64,000 bases of DNA from Diphasiastrum complanatum (GCA_029204225.1 CM055113.1:18507746-18571745); one strand, 5' to 3'; shown: positions 50,553-63,295, counted from the stretch's first letter. The notes: a model not told the origin generated them from the sequence alone. Program-made: numbers and translations.

Positions 50553-52010
50553 CTTTGACACATGTCTCTATATTCAACACCACCCTCCAACCTTTCATCC
50601 CTCGAAAAATCCATCCTCACACCCACTTCTACCACTGCCGCTCCTCTCACACCACCTGCACAGGCTGCTGAGGGCGATAAACCATTGCCCGATGAAGCAT
50701 TTGTTCAAACAACATACACCAGATCTCCTCAGCGCGATGATCCTACATAGCTAGAGGATATGGCTGGGCCCAAAAAGCTTATTGAAGATGATGTGGCTGC
50801 AGATGTGCAAATAATTCCACCACCACAGTAGCCAAAACCCATACTGGCAGTTCCTATAGATCTGTACTCAGCGCACCAAATTTTGGGCACTTTTGTTTGG
50901 GAGGCGGTTGCAACCAAGAAAATAATGGACGTCCGAATGTCAAACTGGCAACAGACTATACATAGATGCGAGCAGAATTCACCAAACTCTACCAAGAACT
51001 GTAGTTAGCCAGTCAACATGAGCAAACACAAAAGGACAAGGTCCTTAAATTGCAGAAGCATAAGGATAGCCTCCATAACTACATCACAGGCCTCTCTAAG
51101 ATAGCCACGAACGTCTCAATCAAAGTCCACGAGCTCCAACAGCAAGCAACACAAAGGCTAGCCCCCCTTCAGAGGCACAACTACAAATTTACAAAACAAA
51201 GAATATGCATCTGGGAGCGGAGGTGCAAGCACTCCAAGCATAGAAAGTCGCATGGTTAGCCCAACCAATACCTACAAATAGACCAGTTACCCAAGCGGAA
51301 ATGAATCTCTACAGGTAGTAGGTGCAGTTCTACACTCGAACCCTGAACAACTACTAGGCCGAATTCGACAAATATCACGCGAGTCCCAACCAAGAGCTCA
51401 GCCAAACAAAGAGCACACTCAAGGCATGCCAAATCTCATGGCACAGAAATCTCAACCGACCCTAGTGGTGATTCCAAGGCCACCCACTTATGATGTTGCG
51501 CAGGCTAGTCAGAGCCAAGATCAAGGACAAGCAATGATGGAGTCCGATACACAAGACCAAGGGCAAGATACAGGCCCCAATAATACGCAAACCGCCAATC
51601 AAAGCCAAGCTGCCAGCCGCGCATTTAGAAGGCCAAAATTGGTAGAGGACGAAATCAACGCCTACTTGGTCCAGTATCCCTATGAAAGCTCATGCGATGG
51701 TAGCTCCCAATCACAATTAAAGGAGTCAAAGGCAATGAGCTCATCTTCATTTTAGCCTTGGCCCCTCAATTGGAATGGTGCCAGAAGCTGTTCAAATGCA
51801 ATCTTGCAGCCATCAGGACGTACTTCACGAGTCCACGACAACTACAGGTCAATGCCCATTACATTCCCTACCCACGCAGATCAAAATGGGTGGAATGCGG
51901 CACCCCAATGGACCAAATCACCATCGAGATGCTGAATTGGCCATGCATTTATTTTGAGTATAGCTCGAAGACAGACGTAGACACCAAGCGGACTCTAGTC
52001 CAGTTTTAAA
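50553..52010 (+). pseudogene. Degenerate Gln-rich and helical ORFs of unknown origin
   Basis: Plus-strand frames between 50560 and 52009 look like former coding sequence but match nothing I recognise. They include a Pro/Thr-rich part, a helical Gln/Lys-rich part near 50960-51250 (KDKVLKLQKHKDSLHNYI), a Gln/Asp-rich part at 51426-51755 (SQSQDQGQAMMESDTQDQGQ) and a final part at 51758-52009 (WVECGTPMDQITIEMLNWP). Stops such as TAG at 50748, 50829 and 51754 break them. A retroelement gag or a captured gene are both possible. Confidence 0.35.
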
Positions 52011-52389
52011 AAGAATATGTCAACTGTTTAGTATACTTGCTAATGCTATTGTGTGCTTGCTTTTGCTTTCTAGTTTCCATGTTTTTGGTTTCATTAGTTA
52101 ATGTTTCTCCATTAGCATGCACAATGAGCAAATGAGCAAACATCCACTCTCACTCTCATTCTCTACTTCTTACTTCTATCTACCTATCTCTCTCCCTCTC
52201 TTTCACTCCAAATCACGATGTGTGTGTGGTTAGTGTAGGAAGGGATAGTGTTAAAGTGGAGTAGTGCTAGGAAAAAGAGTAGAAAGCATCTAAATCTAGC
52301 AACTTGGCATATTTAGGTTCCTATATAGTGTTCCAACCCTTTTTGACAGGTGGAGGACTGCTCACCATCAAATTTACACACCCTATAGA

Positions 52390-54470
52390 GCTAATCTCGA
52401 CTCTAGGATCTGAATTTAGTGGAGATTTTCCCTTGTGGTCAAAGAACTAGTTTTCAACAAAAATGACATCTCTACTACTGAATGCTTTCTAGGTGTCCAG
52501 ATTGTAGAGCTTGTATGCCTTGTGATCTGGGAAATAGCCTATGAAGATCAATTTTCTGCTAGTGTCGTCCAGTTTCTTTCTTAGATCAGCAAGGATCTGA
52601 GAGTAGGCTATGCTTCCAAACACTTGATTATGCTTGAGTGATGATTTCGGTCATGTCCATACCTCATAAGGTATTTTGCCATTCAGGGCCTTTGTGATGG
52701 ATCGATTCTAGAGGTAGGCAGCTATGGTGACAACTTCTTCGGAAGATTCTTCGAAAGAGATGCATGGGCCATCATGCTCTTGGCACTTTCGATGAGTGTC
52801 TAATTCTTTCTTTCAGCTACACCATTGGACTGAGGTGAGTAGCTCGTTGTGTATTGTGATGTATTTTGTTTGCCTTGTAGAACTCCTTGAATTTGGTGGA
52901 GATGAATTCTCCCCCTCCATCAATGCATAGAGCCTTGATCTTTCTCTGGGTCTGATTTTTAGTAGATGCCTTGAACTGTTTGAAGAACTTAAATGCTTCA
53001 GATGTGTTCTTTAATAAGTAGGTGACAGTTCTTCCAGAGAAATCATCAATAAAGGTTAAAAAATAAATGGCTCCCCCTGTGGAAGCAGTCTGCATAGGGC
53101 CACAAATGTCACTATGTACAAGATCTAGCAAACCTTTTGAAGAATGGACTGAATCTGAAATGAATGGACTTCTAGCATGCTTGTTGATAATGCAGCTTTC
53201 ACAAGGAAAAGTCAATTTGCTGATGGAAGGAAGATCTTGTACTTAATTATGATTCGACATTTGTTGAATACTATTGAAATTTAAATGACCTAATCTGAAA
53301 TACCATAGCATATCAATTGATTTTTTCAGAAGTCAAAGTATAAAGAGCTTGACTATTTGTAGAATAAGAGTGCCTGAGTTTTACAAGTAGCCACACCTTC
53401 TACCAAAAGTTAAAACTTTCCTGGATTCATTAATAATAGTGCAACCCTGTCTATCGAATTTGGCCCTATGACCAAAATCAGTGATTATGCTTTTTGAAAG
53501 CAGATTTTAAGTAAGATTTGGAATGCGAAGAACATTGGAAAAAAAACTTTACATCACCTTTCTAAAATTCGATCATGACTGTTCCTTCACCTGAGTTGTC
53601 TCCTAGTTGCACAACTCTAGAATGGGTGTATGATTTGTAGCCATGGAACCAATCTCAATGGTGAGTCATGTGCTATGTTGCACCCAAGTCCAAATACCAG
53701 GAATCGATATCTTGTTGTTCTTCAACTTTGGTCATGAAGACAACTTCATCTTTCTCTTGTTTCTGGATCGAGTAACTGGTAGTAGTAGCATTTGCTTGTT
53801 GTTGGAACTGTTGCTTCTTTTCGTTGTTGTATTTCAATGTTCTGCAATCCGTGATAAGATGATCAGTCCTCTTACAGTATTTATAGAATAGATTCTATCT
53901 TGGTTGGAATGATGAAGACTCTTAAGTTGACGTTGTATTTGTTACAGGCTACATGTTGCTCCTTATGTCAGGATAATCTAACTGTGTAGATCTCTTGGAT
54001 CTGAAATTCTAATTTTTCTTTGAATATAGAGCTTGAGGATCCGATTCTGAGCCGGAGGAGGATGCATTTTTTCTAATCTCCTCTTGTAGTAGCATCGAGA
54101 TTACTTTTGATAGAGTGAGATGCTCCTGGGTTGAAATAGCCATAACCCAGATTTGATAAGCTTCAAGTAGACTCGATAATAGCGTCATCACTACATCAAA
54201 ATCTTCAATGACTGAGCCGGTTGCAGTTGTCTGCTCCATAAGATTTTTGAAAGTGTTGAGATGGCTTGAAACACTATCTACATTAGACATTCTCAGTGTG
54301 AAGAACTTCTATCTCAAATGAAATTTAGAGGTGATGTCCCATGCATCCTTAAACAGCTCATATATGACTGATTTGAGAGTCTTCGATATTCAGAGTGATC
54401 ATGACAAATGCCTTGCCATCTCTCAATCTCCATTTAATTACTCGCTAAAAATAGATTACCAGATTGAGCA
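52390..54470 (-). pseudogene. Ty1/Copia D: gag, zinc knuckle, protease, integrase
   Basis: Minus-strand order is gag (54470-54009; VIEDFDVVMTLLSSLLEAYQ), zinc knuckle near 53870 (YCKRTDHLITDC with its first Cys lost), and protease WYLDLGAT with a stop after it, where Ser of DSGAT is Leu. The integrase (53215-52817) has CESCIINKHARSPF, HSDICGPMQ and CIDGGGEFISTKF, then SNGVAERKN in another frame. The integrase tail near 52500-52580 reads RKLIFIGYFPDHKAYKLYN. RT, RNase H and LTRs are absent. Several stops and frameshifts. Confidence 0.88.
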
Positions 54471-57400
54471 ACAGGAAAGTCAGACAGAATGAAAATAAGC
54501 ATAGCAATATTGACACAAATATGAACGCAAAACAAAAGAGTTGTTATCAGATTAAGTATAGCAAAATATACATGTCAATAATGCGGTAGAGCACAAGACA
54601 ATAGCGGACGAAACCGCGTGCTCTACAAAGCTAATTCAATCTATAAAAGGGATGAACCTATTACTGACAATAAAGAATATATGTGCAAGGCATCTACTTC
54701 GTCTATCTCTGATAAGCTTCTGATGCTATATCTTACACACACACTTGTTTTTGGTCAACTTAATCAGTTGAATATGCAAGTGATATTCAATATATATACA
54801 CAATGTTACAGGTGTGCAGATGAAAAAAGTACAAAGTGGATGTGTTGTCTGTTGGAGATCGTGAGTGGCTGCAGTCGTTGTCAAGTTTGTTAGTGTAGTT
54901 GCATGGGGTGAGCATGGACAGGACGTGAAGTCAGTCTTTGTTGAAGTGAACGTTGGTGAAGATGCAAAAAATGCGTCGCTTTGACGAAATGCCTTAGAAT
55001 TTGATTTACAGGGTGCCTTCGCTTTTCGCTTGTCACAAAACACATGTAAAACCACAATGTTGCATTTTTTTTGCCTTTTCTTCGCCTGTGAGAATTTACA
55101 TGTAAATATGCAGACTGTGCGACAACGTGAGTAAAAATGCAGCATGAATGGAGGCAGATTAAAATGGGATTTAGGAGAGTAGAGGAGATAAATCCAACAC
55201 AAGGTACTCTTCAAGTAACCTTGCTGACAATAGTTTTGCCATCGTTTAGGGGGATTGTAACAATGCCAGTGATACTCACTGGAAACTCATTTGTTGCATT
55301 CATCATACCTGCCACTCATCCAACTAGGTTTGTGGATTAGGTTATAGTCCTTGCCACTTGGTTTTAATGAAAAGTTTAAGTCCTAGGTAGGCCTTAGATA
55401 GTCCTACTTTGAATGCCTAACTAATGTGTGTGATCACTTTGCTACTTCAATCTCAACTAGAGAAAAAACTCCATATTGTGAAGATTTGAGTGGCAATATA
55501 TTGTGAAGATATGAGTGACAAACGAGGACTTTAGGGTTGATAGTTTACATCAAAGAACTTTTATAGAGCACAAAAAAATAGTGGACAAGTCTCTTGTATC
55601 CAAAAGACATCTTTCACACTGAGGACAACAAATATGAACATTTGTGGATGATAGAGGAGGACTATTATTTGTGGTTGTTTTGATCGATAGATTGTTTTCC
55701 TACTAGGTGACTATTAATTCCCCATCCCATTCTCTACACAAGTCTTGTTGCGATGTTGGAATAACGATAGGACAATCTCCATGCAAATTCTGTTAGATTT
55801 TTAGAATAATGGCAAGTTGGCAAGTGCTATTTGTTTTGTCATTATAGAAACTCTCAAGCGATTATTAAAACTTGAGCTAGAAGCCACTACAAACAAGGAA
55901 GCCAAGCTAGTCAAGAAAGCCAATCCCTTATTTCAATGCTTAGTAATATATCAATAAAACAATCATCCCATGGAAAGTCACCTATGAAAGATGAGATTCT
56001 GTCTTTAGTTGACAATGTGACCAAACAAAATAAGATTAGGCCAATGATCTTAGGTCAACAATTTGAAGAATAAGCATAAACAACATTGACATGATCAACT
56101 ATAATAGTAGATTTTAAGAACATTAGTGTAGAAAGATAACTTTAAGAAGTAACATGTGGAAACTAACTGAACACATATAAGCAGAGGATGTAAAACAAAA
56201 AACAATGATATAAACAAATATATAGACTTGTCGTTAGTATGTGCATGTAGAGTTTAGAGAAGTGATTTCATAGTCGATATTTCCACAGTTTTCAAAACAT
56301 TCTGTTGTCTGTTGAAAACCCGTGTTACAAACTAGTTGTAGTCCTAAGCCATGTTACTATTCGAAAAGCTATTAAATAAATTTTGTGATACAGATGACAA
56401 TTTTAATGCTCTAGAACAATGATATAACACCACCTTAAGTGAGCCAAAAAAACAAAAATAAGGTGTTGAAGAATTGGGGGTGATAATACTTTTTATAACT
56501 TTTGGATTAAATGGGGTTGAATTCATTAGAGGAATAAACCATTATCTTGATTGTAATCTCACCATAATTGGAGAATTTGAAGCAAAATAGTAAAAATTAA
56601 GGTGTTCATATTGCTATTTGAAAGGACTTTGAGAGCCAAATATATCAATGTAAATTTGTCGTCTAAAAAATGCTATCTATTTGTGTATACAAATGCACAC
56701 CATGCCATATATTCCACAAGTATCAAATAAATGCCAAAATAGCATTAGTCATGTGGGCTCCGAGGTGAAAAATGTATCCCAAGCTAGTATAGTCAGTGTA
56801 AACCCAAATCGAAAGATGTTTGTATTTTGTTGCATTTATTAGCTAAAAAAAATTGAGCTTTTTTAAAATGCAAACTACACAATTTTTCAACAAGTGTATA
56901 ATTATCATAGGCAAAGGCATAAAAATCTGAAAGATATACACGTTAACGACATTCAAAGCAGATGACAGAGTACCAATGGCATAGTCAAAGTTCTACTCAC
57001 TATCATCAACTGCACAAACACTGGGGGACTTGAGCGTCGGACACAAGTACGAACCCAAGTATCGTTGGAGCGAAAAACAACAAAAATGAAAAGTATGAAA
57101 TTTTAAAGTAATTCTCATAGGACCCAACGAGCAAACCAACGGCTTGTACCTAATGCCTAATGCCTAGGTCCTGGGCTCAACGTCCATACATGAATCCCTA
57201 ACCCTCAAGTTCATTTGCTTCATTGAAGTTTTTGTGCTTGTGCTTGCTCTCGATAGGCTACAGTGCTCTCCACGGTTTAGGGTTGTTCTCCACAGCCTTC
57301 GGTGCTCTCAACGGTATCTGATTGCCCTCCACAGTCTACAGTGCACTTCAGGTAATGATTCTCATCCTGTCTGAACAAAGTTGCATTGCATTTTGAATTT

Positions 57401-57479
57401 ATTACAGACATTGTTGAGATCAGTATTTGTATTTTTTGTGTGCAAGATTGCTTACAAAAGTAAAGATATGATTGGAAGT
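54471..57479. other. AT-rich intergenic stretch, no gene recognised
   Basis: No domain or splice structure convinces. Between 57180 and 57356 a CT-rich stretch repeats GTGCTCTC and CCACAG words and ends CAG|GTAATG, so it could be a 5' UTR exon of the gene to the right, which is only a suggestion. Confidence 0.45.
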
Positions 57480-57780
57480 ATGCTAAAATCTATCTTGCAC
57501 CGGCACATGATAGATTTCAACCAAAATATGCTCATTTTATGAGCTAGATTCTACCCTGTGCCAGCGCAGGATAGTTCTCAGTCATGAAACGAGCAAAGTT
57601 TGCTCATTTTGTATGCTTATGCAGAATAGATCTACACCTTGAAATGAACAAACTTTGCTCATTCTATGTGCTGGAATCAATCCTGCGCCGGCGCAGGATT
57701 ATTTCAGCCTTGAACGAGCAAAGGGTAGGATCTCAAATAAGCTGAAATCTATCATGCGCTGGCGTAGGATAGATATGAGC
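57480..57780. repeat. Cluster of four GC-rich palindromes alternating with GAGCAAA/TTTGCTC palindromes
   Basis: Palindrome A lies at about 57487-57516, 57548-57577, 57679-57700 and 57746-57774. The third copy is a perfect 22-bp palindrome with core TCCTGCGCCGGCGCAGGA. Between them, GAGCAAAGTTTGCTC (57591-57605) is a perfect odd palindrome and GAACAAACTTTGCTC (57646-57660) a near copy. The stretch stands out in AT-rich DNA. Function unknown. Confidence 0.85.
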
Positions 57781-57833
57781 CCATTTGAGATTAGCCATAC
57801 CTTGAAAGTTTAGTCACTCCTTCTCCATCCGAT

Positions 57834-58226
57834 ATGAGACATACCAAACTTTTTATCAGGAAAAGAGATGCTCACAAAGTCCAAGATGAACCAAGGCGTT
57901 TGAGCCACATATTAACAAATGAAAAATGTCGAACCGCTAGGTCATGGATGCATGCTGTCACAACAACCACAGGTGGTCACGAACAAATTCTGAATGCAAC
58001 GGTCTCTCCACATAGTAGTCCTTCCCTTCACGTACATAGCCACCACAATAGTATTGAAAAAGAAGATGATCTTTGCATAGTTTTGAACAAACTCAGCTTA
58101 TTGTTTCAATGGTATAAGTGTCGCCTACTTTCCTTTCGTGTGAGAAAATGTCATAGGAATTTGAAAGCTTTCAGTATCCTGTATCTTCTTGTATACATAT
58201 ATCCAAAGGTTAGGAAAGGCGATTAG
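57834..58226 (+). CDS. Hypothetical ORF (130 aa) after the palindrome cluster
   Basis: The frame starts MRHTKLFIRKRDAHKVQDEP and has a basic, His/Ser-rich composition up to about residue 80, then becomes hydrophobic. I recognise no domain. It may be a 5' exon of the DGNHR gene 2 kb downstream or chance. Low confidence. Confidence 0.2.
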   Translation: MRHTKLFIRKRDAHKVQDEPRRLSHILTNEKCRTARSWMHAVTTTTGGHEQILNATVSPHSSPSLHVHSHHNSIEKEDDLCIVLNKLSLLFQWYKCRLLSFRVRKCHRNLKAFSILYLLVYIYPKVRKGD

Positions 58227-59035
58227 TAAAGAAATGCCTGATGTATTTTTCTTATAGACATCTGGTTATATTTTAGCTTTCTAGACATTATATTCTGACT
58301 TAATATTGCAATGATGCTAGATTTTGTGACTGTAATATATCTGTTAGTTAATTTGCAGTCCCATTAAGACAATGTCAAACTGCTGGCTATTTTCCTTCCA
58401 CGCCAAAGCTTCACAAGAACAGGCCCTATGATGAAAGACATTTCTGACCTGAGGGTGTTGCTGGAAAAAAGCTAAACTATGCCACATCTAGAAAACAACT
58501 CATAGATCCTTGCATAGCAGTATTGAAGCAAATCTGCATTTATTCTATGCATTGCACTGGAGCCTATGCTTTGATGCTGATGGAGTGAATATGGATGTCG
58601 TCACATATATTGGTGCTATATTGATGGGAAGTGATGCTGTAAGACTTTGCAGGTGGACTCAATAAAGTTAAAGACTACTCATCTACGTTGCTACGTCAGG
58701 TAGTTATGCTCAATACACCACCTCACAGAGAGGAAAATAATGAGAATAGGAAGCAAACTGATAATCATATATTCATCTCCAACTTAGATCAAAATATGAT
58801 AGAACAATATGCAGAATATTGGGCCCAGCAAAGCTGGTAACCCCAAGCATTATTTGCGCAGTGCTGTGCATAACCAATATGATTTTGAACTTGGTAACAA
58901 ATCAAATCATCTAGATCATGGATTTCCAATGGTTGAATGAGTTGAGTTTGAAAAGAATCCCTAGTAAAAATGTCGGATGCTGGATGTACACATGTATCCC
59001 CTTGTTTCACAGCCAGGTTTTCCTAGCAAAACAAC

Positions 59036-59445
59036 TATCGGCTGCAAATTTTTTTGCAGCCAGTCATTGTAGGCACGCGACTGGCTACAAATGTTTTTTG
59101 TAGCAGCCAGCAACTGGCTGCAAAAGGTTCTCACTAGATATCAATTGTGATGATTTCTGTACATAAATGTTTGTTTTTGTGATTCATCATTGATGTATTT
59201 GGGTGAAAAAGCAGCCATTAAACAATTTGAAAGAGACAATTGGTGTATTAGTCTTAAAATCTCATGGACTATTTCCATATTGGTAATGGTATTGGATCTC
59301 GATTGGAGTTTTGATCGGATATGCATTTTTTTTCATGTCATATTCACTATGGCCTTGACCTATTTGAACCGTAAGTGGGATTTATAGACTATTCAAGTTT
59401 GCAGCTAGTCAACGTGATTGAATCGACTGGCTACAAAAAAATCTC
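59036..59445. mobile_element. MITE with long terminal inverted repeats
   Basis: The left end (about 59047-59095) and the reverse complement of the right end (about 59396-59444) agree over roughly 48 bp: ATTTTTTTGYAGCCAGTC, CACG, GACTRGCTRCAAA. The left arm itself contains the inner palindrome GCTGCAAATTTTTTTGCAGC. Length about 400 bp with no transposase. The target duplication is not resolved. Confidence 0.65.
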
Positions 59446-59801
59446 CTTCATCCTTTTGAAGACTTTGAGGTTGTGTAGATTTGAAGCCATTCACATGCTT
59501 GTGTCCTCATGATGTGGATGTTTGCTATATTACTTGGTTTCTTTAAGATCAAATATCTGAATTTTTGTTTAAGACAGTCTCCTTGTTCACCGCCTACTTT
59601 CATTTGCATTTGGTCGCTTTTATTGGCATGTGGATGCATTAAATAGTTGATGGAAAGTTTTGTGATTACAACCTATTTTTACTTCAACGTACTTTTAATT
59701 CTAGGTTTGCTGTAAAGAGACAACCTTGTACTCAAAATGGGTCTGCTATTTAGTAGCTCAAGGGTTTTGATTGGACTTTTGTTGTCTTGTTAGGTACAAG
59801 T

Positions 59802-62530
59802 ATGTCTATGTCAAAGTATAATCTTCATTCAAGTTGTCGAGAACCTTGCCCATCTTCTGTGAACAGTAAAGACGCTGTGGATGATGTGCATGCCGATATT
59901 GGTGTTGAGCCCACTCCTATCACAGAAAATATTGGAAGTGTTCATGAGCAATCTTCACAGGTCTCTTTAGAGAAAGAGCCAACCACGCAGTTACGGCAAG
60001 GTGATACAGACAGATGTTTTGCAAGATGTCGTATCTACATTTTGAGTTTGCAGAAGATCTCCTCCTCCACCGATCCCTCTTTGTCACCTTGTTGTGAACG
60101 AGGCCATTAGGACAATACGTGAAAATGTGTTTCAATTGGAATCGGACTTTCAAAAATTGGATTATATCAAAGAACTTGGATCTTTCCTTGTTTCGATGAA
60201 AAAACTTGGAGAACCAGAGATGGAGGTATATGAGTTGGATCTACAACAATGGGGCTCATTTTGGCAAGAAGTGAATCAAGAATTTGAAGAGGATTTGATG
60301 CATAACCTGGAATGGAGAGATCTTTCCAACAAGAAATTTCTTGTGTGGGATGGAAATCATCGTGTTGTAGCATGGATGTCAAAATTTAAGGAATGTAAGT
60401 TAAGTGGCTGATTCTTGAAGTTATTTTCATTAACAATGAATCATTTGTGTGTAGTCCCTCAATTTATGTCCATTCTTTGTGTGTAGACATGAAAGCCATG
60501 CACATGAGAGTTGATTGCAGCTTTTTGGAGGTGAGCAGAGCACAAGAGGGTAAACTTATATTGGCTCTCCACTCTATCAATAGGTATTACCATATTCCAT
60601 TATGCAATTCTAAGTCAAGAGTTGTTTGACTTTCTTGTTGAATGCTTTCAGATTGACCAGGGTGTTTGTACCTCACACATTGGCCCACAACATTTTCATG
60701 ATGCAAAGGTTTGGTCCTTCTAACAAGGAAACCTTACTTAAACATTTACCTGCAGAAGACAGAAGTTGGATAGAGTCAGAAATGAAAAGAGAGCGAAGAG
60801 GTGCTAGTCATAAGGCATGGTATAATGCGCCCATGCCTATCATTAGTTAGTTCGTATACAAGGTATCTCTCCTTGATAAACTCATAATTTATGTCTATGG
60901 GTATTTTGTTGCAAGTGTCATTTATTTTGTCGCTCGATATAATATAATTCTATATGAATATTAGGATGAGTTTATGAGGATAGTCGAGGACAGCGCTTCG
61001 AGGATAGATAGAGATAATTTGTCAGTACATGAATGCCAACTTCAATATGAAGCCATTGTTAAGGTGCGTTCAATTCCTCTCCCGTATCATTTGGATTCCT
61101 ATAAGTCACAACATCTATTTAATTGTTGTTTAACTCCATGCTGTGGAGAACACATTGACAAATAGGGGATATAAGTTGGCAGCAATTGCCAAGGTTTTTT
61201 TCACGTCATATACAATTTGGATTGGAGTTTAAAGGGTTTGGTGGTCACTGAGGACAAGCTCCAATTTATTGCTTCTTCTAGCATCGGCCCAACAAAGTAA
61301 GTACAATTTATTGCTTGTTCCAATTGTTTTTTGACTCAAACAAAGTTTTTCTGATTTATATATATGTTTGTTATTTCAAAAAGAAAGAAGTGGTTGCATG
61401 CCTAGCGGGTGACAAGCAGCAAAGGGATGCTCTTGGAATCCCTGCAAATAATAAAAACTTCCGTCGGTTTATAGCGAAAGAAACATATTGGTGGCAAATG
61501 ATAGAGATGGCCAAGCGAATTGTTGCACGATTGTCAATAGAGGAAGGCGATTATTTTCTGCCAGATGGAGATGAGATTTTTTTTAAGAAGCAATGAACAA
61601 ATCACTTCCAGCTCGCTTTTCCAAACATACAAAAAGACATAAAGGACTCAGCCACAGAAGACAAGCAGCCACAATTGTTTTTTTTTCTACAAAGAGACTA
61701 GTGTATAGGTTTGCCACTACTATTTCTTGTGAATAATTTCATATTTTGTTTTCACCTGTACTATAGTCATTAAAAATTTTCTTTCTTCCAGATGGCTACT
61801 CTCTCTAATTGAAGGCATGGCCATATCTAGTTTACCAAGTGAGGTATCAGATTGGTTATTGTGGGATGGACCCCACTCCATGTACCCAGCTGATTGGACA
61901 GATAGAGAGATATTGACCTGGGAAAAATTGCCCATGGTGGCTAGACTATCCAGAAGGACATGTACATCCTTCTGAAAAGGTAAAGTATGCCCAAAGGCAA
62001 GCTATACAGCAAGGCAAAAAGACCAATCCAAAACTTCCTCACCAAGGTTCAGCCTCAAAGACTTGAATGCTTAGATCTGATGTTAGAGGAGAGCTAAGGA
62101 CAAAACGGGCTTTGGATATGCAAGACACGGTAGAATCTCAAGATTCATTGCATATGCTATCGGAAAGACCTGTTGATGAAGACTTCCAAGAAGTGGATGC
62201 CATGAATGAAGGTAATAATGTATTTTCCAACCTTTTGTATTCCATATGCTTGTCACAAGGCACTTTCTTTTAAATGTTGTGCCATGTGTTTATTATGTTT
62301 GCTGATGTTAGATTTGTTATCAGATATGAGAGGAAAAGTTTGGGCTTTGAAGGCTGATGTATGTAAGGTTGCCAAGAAGAAGAAAAGCAGCCCATACAAA
62401 AATCTCAAAATATTTTGCACGCACTATCTTGTTCCTGGAATGACTATATGTCATAATCCAGCTACAGTTGCTACCATGCTTGTTTGGGCAAACTTTCCCA
62501 CTTCACTCAGTGTCATGCAATATGGAGATG
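59802..62530 (+). pseudogene. Multi-exon gene with a ParB/sulfiredoxin-like DGNHR motif, partly decayed
   Basis: Coding-like exons with plant splice signals run on the plus strand. One starts at MSMSKYNLHSSC (59802). The best exon, about 60056-60394, encodes PPPPIPLCHLVVNEAIRTIR, a Glu-rich helix and KKFLVWDGNHRVVAWMSKFK, and ends at a perfect donor T|GTAAGT. Exon 60487-60530 joins in phase (YMKAMHMRVDCSFLE). Further coding-like segments are 60652-60846 (HLPAEDRSWIESEMKRERRG), 60965-61063, 61149-61296, about 61387-61596 (CLAGDKQQRDALGI, ETYWWQMIEMAKR) and 61793-62211 (SDWLLWDGPHSMYP, PWWLDYPEGHVHPSE), then from about 62322. DGNHR after a hydrophobic strand resembles ParB/Srx-fold domains, which bind nucleotide or DNA. 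At least one in-frame stop (near 60849) and homopolymer frameshifts (near 61195, 61925) suggest decay, unless splicing avoids them. I cannot assign a function. Confidence 0.5.
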
Positions 62531-62870
62531 AGTTGACTGTTTCCACATGGACCTTGGATTTGTCTTTCTTGCCACTTGTTGAAGATTGTGATGCATCATC
62601 ACTCTCCTACTTGAACTTGTCCTTTTTATTTGACTGTGCCTTCCCCTTGCCTTTGCATTTGCCTTGGATGATGAGTGCCTTGTCCTCCCCTTCCTTTGCC
62701 ATGATTTGTCCCATTCTTGCAAGCTTGAGCTCAAGCCTACTCTCCTCGGCCACCAACACACCCTGTAGGCTCTCCATAGATGGTAGCTCCCCTTGATTAG
62801 CATAGGATTGAACAAGATTAGAGAAATCCTTATTGAGACCATTCAACACAATTTGAACAAGCCGCAATAG
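62530..62870 (-). pseudogene. Copia gag fragment, antisense at the 3' end of the DGNHR gene
   Basis: The minus strand reads MRLVQIVLNGLNKDFSNLVQ, then QGELPSMESLQGVLVAEESR and a Lys/Gly-rich linker ending near KKDKFK, and after a stop SSTSGKKDKSK. This matches the gag C-terminal part of Copia B (NLPSIEDLQGVLVAE). No zinc knuckle, LTR or pol remains. Confidence 0.8.
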
Positions 62871-63295
62871 AGGAATTATGAATCCAAAAAAGACCCTATA
62901 AGAAATGGCATGTAGATTGACAAAGTTTAGTAATGTAAATTACCAAATTAAATTCATTTTCTGCCCAAATGTTTTTTCATTTCTGCCCCATAGGTCATTA
63001 GAAATAGTATAACTGTTTATCCGTAGGTCTGATTGAGACAAGAATTATACCTTTGGAAAGCGCTTGATGAGAATTTTCCAAAGGTACCCTACATGACCTA
63101 CTCCTGAGCAACCATTCAAAAGTTATAGCAGATCAAAGATTAAAAAAAAACCCAATACCTCTTCTGTGCTTGGATAAAAGAATCTTTTGACCAAATATTG
63201 CTTCTGTGAGCGGATAGAGCACCCTTACCATGTTACTCTATAAATATAGGTTTACTTTTATTTTATTTTTTAAATTGTTTTTGAAGTTGTAAAAG
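62871..63295. other. AT-rich stretch without recognisable gene
   Basis: No coding or repeat feature I can support, apart from poly-A/T runs and a TATAAATATAGG word near 63240. Confidence 0.45.

Noticed and set aside
57190-57300. CCCTAACCCT and TTTAGGGTT words suggesting interstitial telomere repeats
   Set aside because: Only isolated single units; no tandem TTTAGGG array.
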